DNA from: Clostridia bacterium
Lineage (GTDB): Bacteria; Bacillota; Clostridia; Oscillospirales; Acutalibacteraceae
Assembly: GCA_017410195.1 (NCBI GenBank)
Contig: JAFQRF010000051.1
Location: 1-40,452 of the forward strand
Reading direction: 5' to 3'
Length of the DNA: 40,452 nucleotides
Position 1 is the first letter of the stretch. Each line of letters begins with the position of its first letter. Shown one piece after another: positions 25,335-33,327 of the stretch. The position numbers were made by a program, and so were the translations under genes. The notes under the pieces were generated by a model. The model made no database searches. It saw nothing but the letters and a program-made list of their open reading frames with translations, and was not told the origin of the DNA.

Positions 25335-26072
25335 ATGGTTGCGATTATAACAGGCGGCAGCAGAGGAATAGGTCTCGGCATAACCGAAACGCTGCTTCAA
25401 AACGGATTTAATATCATTGTCGCTTCAAGAAATAAAAGTGAAAAAATCGAAGAATTAATCCAAAGTTATCCCGATAAAATTGATTTTATCGCTGCTGATA
25501 TTTCAAAAAGCGAAGATATTGAAACACTTACGGCATTTACTGAAAAAAAATACGGCAAAATTGATTTGCTTGTCAATAACGCAGGCGTTGCACCTAAAAT
25601 ACGCAAAGACATCCTTGAAATAACTCCAGATGATTTTGATTTTGTTGCCGATATCAACCTCAAAGGAACATTTTTCGTTACTCAGAAGCTCGTTCCTTTG
25701 ATGATTAAAAATGAGCATTCAAGAATTGTTAACATCTCTTCAATGTCTGCATATACCGCATCGGTCAACCGAGGGGAATACTGTATTTCAAAAGCAGGAA
25801 TTTCAATGATAACAAAGCTTTTCGCATCCCGACTTGCCGAATACGGAGTAAGCGTTATTGAAATACGACCCGGCATTATCGAAACGGATATGACGGCAAA
25901 GGTGAAAGAAAAATACGATAGGCTTATCAGCGAAGGAATAACACCGATAAAAAGAATGGGGCAGCCCGAGGATATCGCAAAATGCGTGCTTTCAGTTGCC
26001 AACGGAAATTTCGATTTCTGCACAGGTACGGTCATTGACTGCGACGGAGGATTCAGCGTAAGAAGATTATGA
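25335..26072 (+). CDS. Short-chain dehydrogenase/reductase (FabG-like)
   Basis: The ATG at 25335 has GAGGAA upstream and lies 10 bases after the previous stop. The 245-residue protein is a classical SDR: TGGSRGIG at residues 6-13 binds the cofactor, NNAG is at 81-84, INLKGTFF at about 107, the catalytic Ser is in NISSMSA (135/136), and Tyr149 and Lys153 form YCISK. RPGIIETDM follows. Classical SDRs interconvert ketones and secondary alcohols with NAD(P)H. FabG of fatty-acid synthesis, hydroxysteroid dehydrogenases and dihydrodaidzein reductase all share this architecture, so substrate cannot be read off directly. Its last bases overlap the flavoprotein start by four (ATGA). The context of reductases and a glycosidase favours an aglycone or sugar-derived ketone. 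Confidence 0.87.
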   Translation: MVAIITGGSRGIGLGITETLLQNGFNIIVASRNKSEKIEELIQSYPDKIDFIAADISKSEDIETLTAFTEKKYGKIDLLVNNAGVAPKIRKDILEITPDDFDFVADINLKGTFFVTQKLVPLMIKNEHSRIVNISSMSAYTASVNRGEYCISKAGISMITKLFASRLAEYGVSVIEIRPGIIETDMTAKVKEKYDRLISEGITPIKRMGQPEDIAKCVLSVANGNFDFCTGTVIDCDGGFSVRRL

Positions 26073-27868
26073 GAAAAGTTTACGATGCAATAATTATCGG
26101 CAGCGGTGCAGCAGGCTACAGCGCCGCAGACTGGCTGTTCAAAGAAGGCATAACAAATATTGCCGTTGTCACCGAAAACAGACTTTCCGGCACATCAAGA
26201 AACACCGGCAGCGACAAACAGACCTACTATAAAATATCCATGGACGGAAGCTCTGATGACAGCCCTTACAGAATGGCAAAAGATATCTGCTCACTCGGCT
26301 CATGCGACGGAGAAAAAGCATATACACAAGCTCTCAACAGCGCAAAATGCTTTCTGCGACTTTGCGATTACGGAGTCAGATTTCCGCAGGACGAATTTGG
26401 CGGATATCCCGGCTATAAAACCGACCATGATAACACAACAAGAGCAACCTCCGTCGGTCCGCTGACATCAAAAATCATGACTCAGGTGCTTGAAAAAAGA
26501 GTTCTTGAAATCAATAAAACTCCTCTGCTTGACAACAGACAGGTTATTGAAATCATCACCGACAATAACCGTGTTCACGGTATTGCCGTGCTTAATAAAG
26601 AAACAAATTCAACAGAAGTTATCGCTGCAAAAAACATTATTGCGGCAACCGGAGCACCCGCATGTATCTATAAAAACTCGGTTTATCCCGAATCACAGCA
26701 CGGAATGACCGGAATCCTTCTGAAAGCAGGTGTAAAGCTCTGTAACTTTACGCAATGGCAGTACGGATTAGCCTCAACAGACTTCCGCTGGAATGTCTCG
26801 GGGAGCTTCATGCAGGTCATTCCGAGGTTCGTGAGTGTTGACAAAAACGGTGCGGAAAACGAATTTCTGAGCAAACACTTCCCAAGTGTTTCCGAAACAT
26901 GTAACAACGTTTTCCTGAAAGGGTATCAATGGCCGTTCAGTTTCGACAGAATCCCTTATTCTTCAAGGATTGACGTCGCTGTTCACGAAGAAATTAGCAA
27001 TGATAAAACCGTTTATCTTGACTTCACAAAAAACCCCGAAGGATACGATTTTGACGCTCTTTCAAGCGAAGCAAAAGAGTATCTTAAAGCCAACGGAGCG
27101 ACAGCTGAAACACCGATTGAAAGACTGAAGCTCTTAAATCCAAAAGCGATTGATGTTTACTCCTGTCAAGGCATAAACCTTTACACTCAAAAGTTAAAAA
27201 TTGCCGTTTGCGCACAGCATAACAACGGCGGAATTGACACCGACCGTAACTATAAGACAAGCATTGACGGACTATATGTTATCGGAGAAGCAGCCGGTTC
27301 CTTCGGTCTTGCCCGACCCGGCGGGACAGCACTTAACGACACTCAGGTCGGCGGACTTATATGTACACGGCACATAAAAAGCAATTCTTATTCTCAAATA
27401 TCATTTAATGCAATTGAAAATGCGGAAAAGCGCATAAACGAAGGCTTAAACGGATTTGAAATCAGCAATGAGATCAGCTATGAACGTATTCCCGAAAAAA
27501 TGAGCGAATGTGCGTCGTTTCTCAGAGATAAAAACGGCTGCGTTTCCCTGCTTTCGGAAATAAACGGAATACTGAGCAGCTATCCCCTGCGGCATAAATC
27601 GCTCAGTGATTATTTCCGTGATTTTGACATGCTTCTCTCTGCAAAAGCTCTGCTTGAAACAATTCTTGCTGAAATGCCGCTGACCGGCAGCAGAGGCGGT
27701 TCTGTTTTCATTGACAACGATAAAATAATAAAAGAAAACAAGGAATACAGAAATTATCTTACCGTAACAGACGGCTCCGGAATCGTTTTTAAAAAAGTTA
27801 AACCAATCCCCGTAACAGACAAACCGTTTGAATCATATTTGAATACAATTCAGGAATGTGAATTATAA
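26069..27868 (+). CDS. Fumarate-reductase/succinate-dehydrogenase-like flavoprotein
   Basis: A 599-residue flavoprotein with an N-terminal FAD motif (IIIGSGAAGYSAADWL, residues 8-23). A second FAD contact is NGGIDTDRNYKTSIDGLYVIG near 387, followed by RPGGTALNDTQVGG, and there is a C-terminal helical domain. By position Arg300, His384 and Arg416 correspond to the catalytic Arg/His residues of FrdA-type enzymes. The His that binds FAD covalently in FrdA is replaced (TSRNTGSDKQ near 42), so FAD is probably non-covalent. The QFHPT dicarboxylate motif is also missing; NFTQWQYG stands there. The substrate is therefore unlikely to be fumarate or succinate. Related stand-alone enzymes include tetrahydrodaidzein reductase, ketosteroid dehydrogenases and urocanate reductase. 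No haem or FMN electron-input domain is visible. It is coupled at its start to the SDR by a four-base overlap. Confidence 0.84.
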   Translation: MRKVYDAIIIGSGAAGYSAADWLFKEGITNIAVVTENRLSGTSRNTGSDKQTYYKISMDGSSDDSPYRMAKDICSLGSCDGEKAYTQALNSAKCFLRLCDYGVRFPQDEFGGYPGYKTDHDNTTRATSVGPLTSKIMTQVLEKRVLEINKTPLLDNRQVIEIITDNNRVHGIAVLNKETNSTEVIAAKNIIAATGAPACIYKNSVYPESQHGMTGILLKAGVKLCNFTQWQYGLASTDFRWNVSGSFMQVIPRFVSVDKNGAENEFLSKHFPSVSETCNNVFLKGYQWPFSFDRIPYSSRIDVAVHEEISNDKTVYLDFTKNPEGYDFDALSSEAKEYLKANGATAETPIERLKLLNPKAIDVYSCQGINLYTQKLKIAVCAQHNNGGIDTDRNYKTSIDGLYVIGEAAGSFGLARPGGTALNDTQVGGLICTRHIKSNSYSQISFNAIENAEKRINEGLNGFEISNEISYERIPEKMSECASFLRDKNGCVSLLSEINGILSSYPLRHKSLSDYFRDFDMLLSAKALLETILAEMPLTGSRGGSVFIDNDKIIKENKEYRNYLTVTDGSGIVFKKVKPIPVTDKPFESYLNTIQECEL

Positions 27869-27884
27869 GAAAGGCGGCAAATTT

Positions 27885-29966
27885 ATGGATTATATCAAAG
27901 CATCGGAATTATACCGCAAGAATCCTACCGAAGAAGTGCTTCGCAGCGTAACCGAAGAGCTTGTAAAAGAAATGACCCTTAAAGAAAAAATTCGCATGAT
28001 GCAGGGACATGCAATGGCTGTAACTGCAAAAAACTTTCTTAAAAACGGCAGATTTTATAATGCTGAACCTTATGCTGCAGGCGGCTGCAAAAGGCTCGGA
28101 ATACCCGAAGTGCTTTTCTCGGACGGTCCGAGAGGAGTTGTTCTCGGTAAAAGCACATGTTTTCCCGTATCAATGCTCAGAGGTGCAACCTTCGACGATG
28201 GACTTGAATACAAAGTGGGAGAAGTTTTTGCAAAAGAAGCAAGCGCAGGCGGCGCAAATCTTTTTGCAGGTATCTGCATTAATCTTCTTAGAAACCCGAT
28301 GTGGGGCAGAGCGCAGGAAACCTACGGAGAAGACCCGTTTCTGCTCGGCAAAATGGGCGTTGCTCTCACAAAAGCAATGCAGGATAACGGCATAATCGCC
28401 TGCCCGAAGCATTATGCGCTCAACAGCATTGAGGATTTGCGTTTCAGCGTTGATGCAAAGGCAGATGAAAGAACTCTTCACGAAGTATATCTTCCGCATT
28501 TCAAAAAGTGCATTGATGCAGGTGCAATGTCAATAATGGGTGCTTACAATAAATTTAACGGCACTTATTGCTGCGAAAGCAAAGTACTTCTCACCGATAT
28601 TCTCCGCAACAAATGGGGCTTCGACGGATTTACCATATCCGACTTTTTCTTCGGAATTTATGATTCTGCAAGAAGCGTAAATGCAGGTCTTGACATTGAG
28701 ATGCCGTATACTTTCAAATATGCTTTTCTTGCAAACAGAGTAAAAAAAGGTGATGTTTCCGAAGAAATGATCAATATCTCCGTCGGAAGAATATTGAGAG
28801 CTATGCTCAGAACTCTGCCGAAGCATAAGAAATATCCCAAAAATGTTATCCTTTCAAAAGAACATACCGACCTTGCAAGAGAGGTTGCCGCAAAGGGTAC
28901 GGTTCTTCTCAAAAACAAAGATAATGTACTTCCTTTAAAGGAAGGCGAAAGCATTGCAGTTGTCGGCAGATACGCAGATAAAATCAATACGGGTGACCAC
29001 GGCAGCAGCAATGTTTTCAGCCCGTACACAATCACCCCTTATCAGGGACTTAAAAAGCGATTCGGAGCGCAGAATGTCGCTCTTTATAACGGCTGCAATC
29101 CTCAAAAGGCGATTGCCGCCTCGGCCTACAGCGATTATGTTGTTATCTGCGTCGGAAGCGACTGGCTTCAGGAGGGTGAATTTCTCGTAAATCTCGGCAA
29201 CGTTAAGAAAAAGCCCAAAGGTTCGGGCGGCGACAGAGTTGACCTTCGTCTGCCCGAAGAGGATGTTGCTCTCATTAAAGCGTTATCAAAAACAGGCAAA
29301 AAAATCATCGTAAACATAATGGGCGGCAGTGCTTATGTTATCAACGAGTGGACAGATTGCGCCGATTCCGTTCTTATGTCTTTCTACAGCGGAATTGAGG
29401 GCGGAAACGCACTTGCAGATATCCTCAGCGGTGACAGAAACCCTGCGGGAAAGCTTCCATTTACAATTGCAAAAAAAGACGACGACTATCCCGATTTTCT
29501 TCATATCGGCGCAAAGAACAAAGAAATCGAATACGGGTATTATCACGGATACACTCTCTTTGATAAAAAGGATATTGTACCCGATTATCCCTTCGGCTTC
29601 GGTCTTTCTTACACAGAATTTGAAATCGGCAAAACCGAAATCAGCCAAAGCGAAAACGGTATTCATGTATGTACGGATGTTAAAAACACAGGCAGCTGCG
29701 ACGGAGATGAGGTCATTCAGATTTATATCGGCAGCAATAACAAGGAAATTGACAGACCCGTCAAGCTACTCAAAGGATTTAAACGCATAGGCGTTGCGGC
29801 ATCAAAGACAGAAACAGTAAACATTGACATTGATATTAATGACCTTAAATTCTATGACCCCGAAAGCGGTGAATGGATGCTCGACAACGAATATACCGTT
29901 TATATCGGCACGGACAGCAGAAATGCCGCTGCCTCCGGTAAAATATCATTCCGAGGTGAAGCATGA
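27885..29966 (+). CDS. Glycoside hydrolase family 3, beta-glucosidase type
   Basis: The ATG at 27885 with AAAGGCGG eight bases upstream is preferred over an upstream in-frame ATG overlapping the previous gene. The product has 693 residues. The N-terminal TIM barrel has LFSDGPRGV near 78 and CPKHYALNS near 173 (Lys175-His176, the sugar-binding pair). WGFDGFTISDFFF places the nucleophile at Asp253. The alpha/beta sandwich follows (VLLKNKDNVLPLKEGESIAVVG near 330) with KKPKGSGGDRVDLRLP near 440, and a fibronectin-III-like C-terminal domain begins with SYTEF. There is no signal peptide, so it acts in the cytoplasm on an imported small glycoside rather than on polymer. GH3 enzymes of this form mostly remove beta-glucosyl, and sometimes xylosyl or other, units from oligosaccharides or plant glycosides. 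Its place behind three reductases suggests aglycone release. Confidence 0.9.
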   Translation: MDYIKASELYRKNPTEEVLRSVTEELVKEMTLKEKIRMMQGHAMAVTAKNFLKNGRFYNAEPYAAGGCKRLGIPEVLFSDGPRGVVLGKSTCFPVSMLRGATFDDGLEYKVGEVFAKEASAGGANLFAGICINLLRNPMWGRAQETYGEDPFLLGKMGVALTKAMQDNGIIACPKHYALNSIEDLRFSVDAKADERTLHEVYLPHFKKCIDAGAMSIMGAYNKFNGTYCCESKVLLTDILRNKWGFDGFTISDFFFGIYDSARSVNAGLDIEMPYTFKYAFLANRVKKGDVSEEMINISVGRILRAMLRTLPKHKKYPKNVILSKEHTDLAREVAAKGTVLLKNKDNVLPLKEGESIAVVGRYADKINTGDHGSSNVFSPYTITPYQGLKKRFGAQNVALYNGCNPQKAIAASAYSDYVVICVGSDWLQEGEFLVNLGNVKKKPKGSGGDRVDLRLPEEDVALIKALSKTGKKIIVNIMGGSAYVINEWTDCADSVLMSFYSGIEGGNALADILSGDRNPAGKLPFTIAKKDDDYPDFLHIGAKNKEIEYGYYHGYTLFDKKDIVPDYPFGFGLSYTEFEIGKTEISQSENGIHVCTDVKNTGSCDGDEVIQIYIGSNNKEIDRPVKLLKGFKRIGVAASKTETVNIDIDINDLKFYDPESGEWMLDNEYTVYIGTDSRNAAASGKISFRGEA

Positions 29967-31003
29967 AACAAAGCATGTATTCACCCGATGACTTTATGAA
30001 CGGCATATATGATAAGCTTCGTGCCGAACCATATAAGAATATAGCAACCGAAGACACTGCACTTGAAGTCGGTGAAATAATCCGAAAGAAAACCGAACAG
30101 GTTTTGAATATCAGCAAACTGAGAAATCTTTCATCGGAATTTAATCCCGTTCCCGTCGGCAAAAAACTCGAATGCCCCGAATACTCACTTCAAAAATACA
30201 GTTTTGAATTATGCGAGGGGCTTTCAACTTCTGTTTACATTCTTACTCCGAAGAAAATTAAAAAGCCCGCTCCGGGAGTTGTTGCACTCTGCGGTCACGG
30301 CTACGGAGTAAGACAAATACTGAATATAACAAAAAGAGGAAATAAAAAACTCATCCCGTACATTGACAATTACCAAAAAAATTTCGCCGTTGAGCTTGCA
30401 AAAAGAGGATGCATCGTTGCGGCACCCGAGCTTTTCGGATTCGGTGAGGCAAGACTGAAAAAAGATCTTATCAAGCCTTTCTACATAAGCTCGTGTGATG
30501 AGCTTTCACATCATCTTCTCCCATACGGGCTGACGGTTGCATCGGTAAGAGTTTTTCAGGCAATCGCTTGTGCGGAAATACTGTTAAAAAATGAAAATGT
30601 TGATTCCGAAAAGCTCTCGTGCATGGGGATTTCGGGCGGCGGACTGACTGCGCTTTACGCCTCGGTTATTGATAAAAGATTCAAAAAAACTGTTATCAGC
30701 GGATATATCAACACATTCCGTGACAGCATTCTTTCTCTCTGGCATTGCCCTGATAACTATATTCCCGGTATGCTTAATATCGGAGAAATATACGACTTTG
30801 CTTCGAGCCTTGCTCCGAGAGAGCTTCTGATTGAATCAGGTAAAAAGGATAAACTTTTTCCGATTGAATCAAGCATCAAGGCTCATAAGGAAGTTGAAAG
30901 GATTTATTCACTTGTCGGTGCGTCGGACAAACTGACAATTGATATTTTCAACGGTAAACACAGCGTAAGCGGAGCAAAATCATTTGATTTTCTTGCAAAA
31001 TAA
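29963..31003 (+). CDS. Alpha/beta-hydrolase esterase (dienelactone hydrolase/acetyl-xylan-esterase-like)
   Basis: A 346-residue cytoplasmic protein with no signal peptide. A helical N-terminal region of about 75 residues precedes an alpha/beta-hydrolase core. The core shows CGHGYGVRQIL near 110, CMGISGGGLTALYAS with nucleophile Ser224, ESGKKDKLFP with Asp296 and FNGKHSVSG with His333, a full catalytic triad. The long N-terminal extension and GHGYG loop resemble the Abhydrolase_7/acetyl-xylan-esterase-like group, whose members remove acyl groups from sugars or plant phenolics. Its ATG overlaps the GH3 stop by four bases, so the two are translated together. An acylated glycoside (acetyl-, malonyl- or cinnamoyl-type) would need both enzymes. 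That is inference from context. Confidence 0.8.
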   Translation: MKQSMYSPDDFMNGIYDKLRAEPYKNIATEDTALEVGEIIRKKTEQVLNISKLRNLSSEFNPVPVGKKLECPEYSLQKYSFELCEGLSTSVYILTPKKIKKPAPGVVALCGHGYGVRQILNITKRGNKKLIPYIDNYQKNFAVELAKRGCIVAAPELFGFGEARLKKDLIKPFYISSCDELSHHLLPYGLTVASVRVFQAIACAEILLKNENVDSEKLSCMGISGGGLTALYASVIDKRFKKTVISGYINTFRDSILSLWHCPDNYIPGMLNIGEIYDFASSLAPRELLIESGKKDKLFPIESSIKAHKEVERIYSLVGASDKLTIDIFNGKHSVSGAKSFDFLAK

Positions 31004-31049
31004 AAAAATATGTCTTACGGTAAAATCAAACCGTAAGACATATTTTTTT
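31002..31049. terminator. Bidirectional intrinsic terminator
   Basis: A perfect 19-bp stem (arms at 31002-31020 and 31031-31049, core TGTCTTACGG/CCGTAAGACA) with a ten-base loop has A-runs on one side and T-runs on the other. It ends the plus-strand operon and, read the other way, the convergent lipase gene whose stop is at 31060. Confidence 0.93.
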
Positions 31050-31059
31050 GATAGACCTA

Positions 31060-32313
31060 TTAAGCAGGAAGAGATGCGGCAAGACCGCAGACCTCTTTAT
31101 AGAATTTTCTTATTTCAATCGGATTTGTAAAAACACCCATGTAGTCTGTATGGTCAAAGGATTCCATAACCGGCATTACATTCCAGATACCCTTCTCAAG
31201 ATTATTATCATCGTAATCCTTATAGGGTTCTCCGTCGGGATGATGGGCGGAATTTGTGCTGACTATACCGTCATTCACCCTCCAGTTTTCGTCAATTGCA
31301 ATTCCGAAAAGCTCATCTCTGTCATAGCTGCATATGGGAGGAGAAGTCAGAAGAAACAGCGGATTCATAGTAGGCTCGGGGTAAAGATTACCCGTAATCG
31401 GTCCTTCAAAAACGCATTCGGATGAATATGAGAAATAATAAACATCATCAAGCATTTTTATTCTTTCGTTAGCCTCTGCCGCTCCTTTTACGGTTAAATC
31501 ATAATATGCAGAGTCCTTGGAATTGAGCATGGTTTCAATGAGTTCCATATCAAAATCACCTTCAAAACCGTCATCGGGATAATCGGTAAGACCGAAATGC
31601 TCCATCTGGATATCCCATATCGGGCGCAGAGGTGTGTTATCGAGAATACCCCAGATATAATAGAAAGAATGAACCATAATGTTTATAATCGGATATGTGT
31701 CCTTATCGGCTGCAAGAGAGCCGTTATGAGGTGCAGAAAGAGTTGTTATTGAATGAATATACTCCCCTTTTCCGCCTTTAAAGAAATCAGACACATCATT
31801 ACCTGCTTTCTTTTCGGCAGGATCGCCGTATTCGAGGAGCGAAGCAAACAGGCGAACCGTTACACCGCCCATGCTGTGACCGATAAGATTGATTTTGATG
31901 ATATCTCCGTTTTCATCAGTCTTGCCGAAGGTCGGGCAAAGAGGCTCATCGTATGTTCTGCCGTAGCGTGAATGACCGTGTTCCTTTGAATGCGCTTCGC
32001 CGTAGTCAACGGTTGTTCCCGCAAGCTGTGCATAAAGCTCACAAGCTCTGTCCCAAGCAGATGATGCACCGCCCACGCAAGCGGTATAAACATCATAGCC
32101 TTGCTTTTCAAGATATTTCGGGATATCACCCGATGTTGTACCCCAATAGGGCATAAACTTGTCAATTCCCTGATATTCGCCCCAACCCATAAGTCCGTGA
32201 ACAAAAACAAAGGGATAATCGTTGCCTTTTTCTTCAGCCGCAAATACTGACAAAGAGAATGAAGAAACACCGAGAATAACACAAAGTAAAACCGCAATTA
32301 TTTTTTTCAGCAT
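31060..32313 (-). CDS. Secreted lipase, family I.5-like
   Basis: A 417-residue exported alpha/beta hydrolase. Residues 1-26 form a signal peptide ending FAA. PFVFVHGLMGWGE near 34 is the oxyanion strand and INLIGHSMGGVTVRL puts the nucleophile at Ser147. WRVNDGIVST gives Asp348 and ESFDHTDYMG gives His388. The HSKEHGHSRYGRTY segment near 108 and the Asp348 setting in NDGIV resemble the zinc-containing family I.5 lipases of Geobacillus and Staphylococcus. Those hydrolyse triacylglycerols and short acyl esters outside the cell. The ribosome site AAAGGAGG is strong and a promoter lies upstream. It is a single-gene transcript, terminated by the shared hairpin at 31002-31049. A phospholipid or acylated-glycan substrate cannot be excluded. 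Confidence 0.87.
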   Translation of the reverse strand: MLKKIIAVLLCVILGVSSFSLSVFAAEEKGNDYPFVFVHGLMGWGEYQGIDKFMPYWGTTSGDIPKYLEKQGYDVYTACVGGASSAWDRACELYAQLAGTTVDYGEAHSKEHGHSRYGRTYDEPLCPTFGKTDENGDIIKINLIGHSMGGVTVRLFASLLEYGDPAEKKAGNDVSDFFKGGKGEYIHSITTLSAPHNGSLAADKDTYPIINIMVHSFYYIWGILDNTPLRPIWDIQMEHFGLTDYPDDGFEGDFDMELIETMLNSKDSAYYDLTVKGAAEANERIKMLDDVYYFSYSSECVFEGPITGNLYPEPTMNPLFLLTSPPICSYDRDELFGIAIDENWRVNDGIVSTNSAHHPDGEPYKDYDDNNLEKGIWNVMPVMESFDHTDYMGVFTNPIEIRKFYKEVCGLAASLPA

Positions 32314-32334
32314 AAAAAGCGCCTCCTTTATCTA

Positions 32335-32364
32335 AAAATATCATATTTTCTGCACTCATGTCAA
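32335..32364 (-). promoter_or_regulatory. Promoter of the secreted lipase
   Basis: On the minus strand a consensus -35 TTGACA (32364-32359), 18-base spacer and TATTTT (32340-32335), just upstream of the AAAGGAGG ribosome site. The -10 is weak, so its exact register is uncertain. Confidence 0.6.
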
Positions 32365-32380
32365 TTATTAATAGGGTTAA

Positions 32381-32422
32381 AAACAAAAAAGTGTCCGAAT
32401 TTCAGACAAAATCCAGACACTT
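32381..32422 (-). terminator. Intrinsic terminator of the glycerophosphodiesterase gene
   Basis: On the minus strand the arms AAGTGTC and GACACTT extend inward as GGATTT/AAATTC with two wobble pairs around the loop TGTCTG. A T-rich run (32390-32381) follows. It begins eight bases after the stop of 32431-33177. Confidence 0.88.
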
Positions 32423-32430
32423 CATAATTA

Positions 32431-33177
32431 TTATACAAGTTCATTCATAACATCGGGCACATCTGTAATAAGACCGTCAACACCGCATTTGAGAAGATAT
32501 TTTGCAACCTTCTCGTCGTTGACTGTCCACACGTTAACTTTTACACCGATTGAGTGGAGTCTTCTTACAAAACGCTTATTGACCGATGAAAAATGGGGAT
32601 GAAAATAATCCGCTTTGATTTCCTTTGCAACCTTGACATAGCCGAAAAGAAGTTTAGTATAGAATTCCTTCTGCTTGGGGCAATAGAGTAAACCTGTTTT
32701 ACACTCGGGTTCAACCTTTTTACATTCAACAAGAACCTTTGCATCAAAGCTTGAGATAAGGAGTCTCTCAAAAAGACCGTGTGCCTTAACGGCATCGATT
32801 GTTTTCTTTACAATTTCCATATTACCGTCAAGAGGCGGTTTGATTTCGATATTCATAATCTCGATATCTGCAGTTTCGCAAAGCTTGAGGAATTCTTCAA
32901 GAGTCGGAAGTTTTGTACCAGCATATTTCTCGTGAAAATACGAACCGAAATCATAAGAACGAAGTTCTTCAAGGGTCATATTACGGATTTCGCCCTTACC
33001 CGTTGATGTTTCATCAATAGTATAATTGTGGCAGACAACCGGCACACCGTCTTTGGTAAGGTGAATATCGGTTTCGAAGCCGTCAACACCGATTTTTATT
33101 GAATTCTCAAATGCAGGAATAGTATTCTGCGGCGCACGTCTGTTGGCACCTCTGTGAGAAATTACTTTACAAGCCAT
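32431..33177 (-). CDS. Glycerophosphodiester phosphodiesterase
   Basis: A 248-residue single-domain GDPD enzyme without signal peptide or membrane segments, hence cytoplasmic. The TIM-barrel catalytic residues are clear: SHRGANRRAPQNTIPAF has His8-Arg9, GFETDIHLTKDG has Glu35 and Asp37 (metal ligands), and VVCHNYTIDETS has His50. The C-terminus ends with the usual VDGLITDVPDVMNEL strand. It hydrolyses glycerophosphodiesters from phospholipid or teichoic-acid turnover to glycerol-3-phosphate and an alcohol. The ribosome site AAAGGTG precedes the ATG by about eight bases. The gene stands alone with its own promoter and terminator, and diverges from the araA gene. Confidence 0.93.
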   Translation of the reverse strand: MACKVISHRGANRRAPQNTIPAFENSIKIGVDGFETDIHLTKDGVPVVCHNYTIDETSTGKGEIRNMTLEELRSYDFGSYFHEKYAGTKLPTLEEFLKLCETADIEIMNIEIKPPLDGNMEIVKKTIDAVKAHGLFERLLISSFDAKVLVECKKVEPECKTGLLYCPKQKEFYTKLLFGYVKVAKEIKADYFHPHFSSVNKRFVRRLHSIGVKVNVWTVNDEKVAKYLLKCGVDGLITDVPDVMNELV

Positions 33178-33212
33178 TTATATCACCTTTCATGGTTAGT
33201 ATTTACATTTAA

Positions 33213-33241
33213 AGTTTAACAGAATATTGCCGATAATTCAA
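33213..33241 (-). promoter_or_regulatory. Promoter of the glycerophosphodiesterase gene
   Basis: Minus strand TTGAAT (33241-33236), 17-base spacer, TAAACT (33218-33213), about 35 bases before the start codon. It lies 21 bases from the divergent araA -35. Confidence 0.68.
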
Positions 33242-33262
33242 GATATAAATACAGAGTTTTTA

Positions 33263-33291
33263 TTGACTTTATGTTTTTCGGATGATAAAAT
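33263..33291 (+). promoter_or_regulatory. Promoter of araA
   Basis: TTGACT (33263-33268), 17-base spacer, TAAAAT (33286-33291), then AAAGGA ahead of the ATG at 33328. A near-consensus vegetative promoter. No clear AraR-type operator was recognised. Confidence 0.75.
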
Positions 33292-33327
33292 TTAACTGTT
33301 CATTAAATATGCAAAGGATGATTTGTT

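Noticed and set aside
24698-25381. 227-residue minus-strand frame opposite the OYE gene
   Set aside because: It is covered by a gene with clear family motifs on the plus strand and has no family resemblance or ribosome site of its own.
26069-27868. Respiratory fumarate reductase or succinate dehydrogenase subunit A
   Set aside because: The covalent-FAD His and the dicarboxylate-binding motif are missing, and no iron-sulfur or membrane subunit is adjacent.
24107-31003. Direct assignment as an equol (daidzein) operon
   Set aside because: The OYE protein lacks the C-terminal domain of daidzein reductase, the flavoprotein is longer than tetrahydrodaidzein reductase and no racemase is present. 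Only the analogy is kept.
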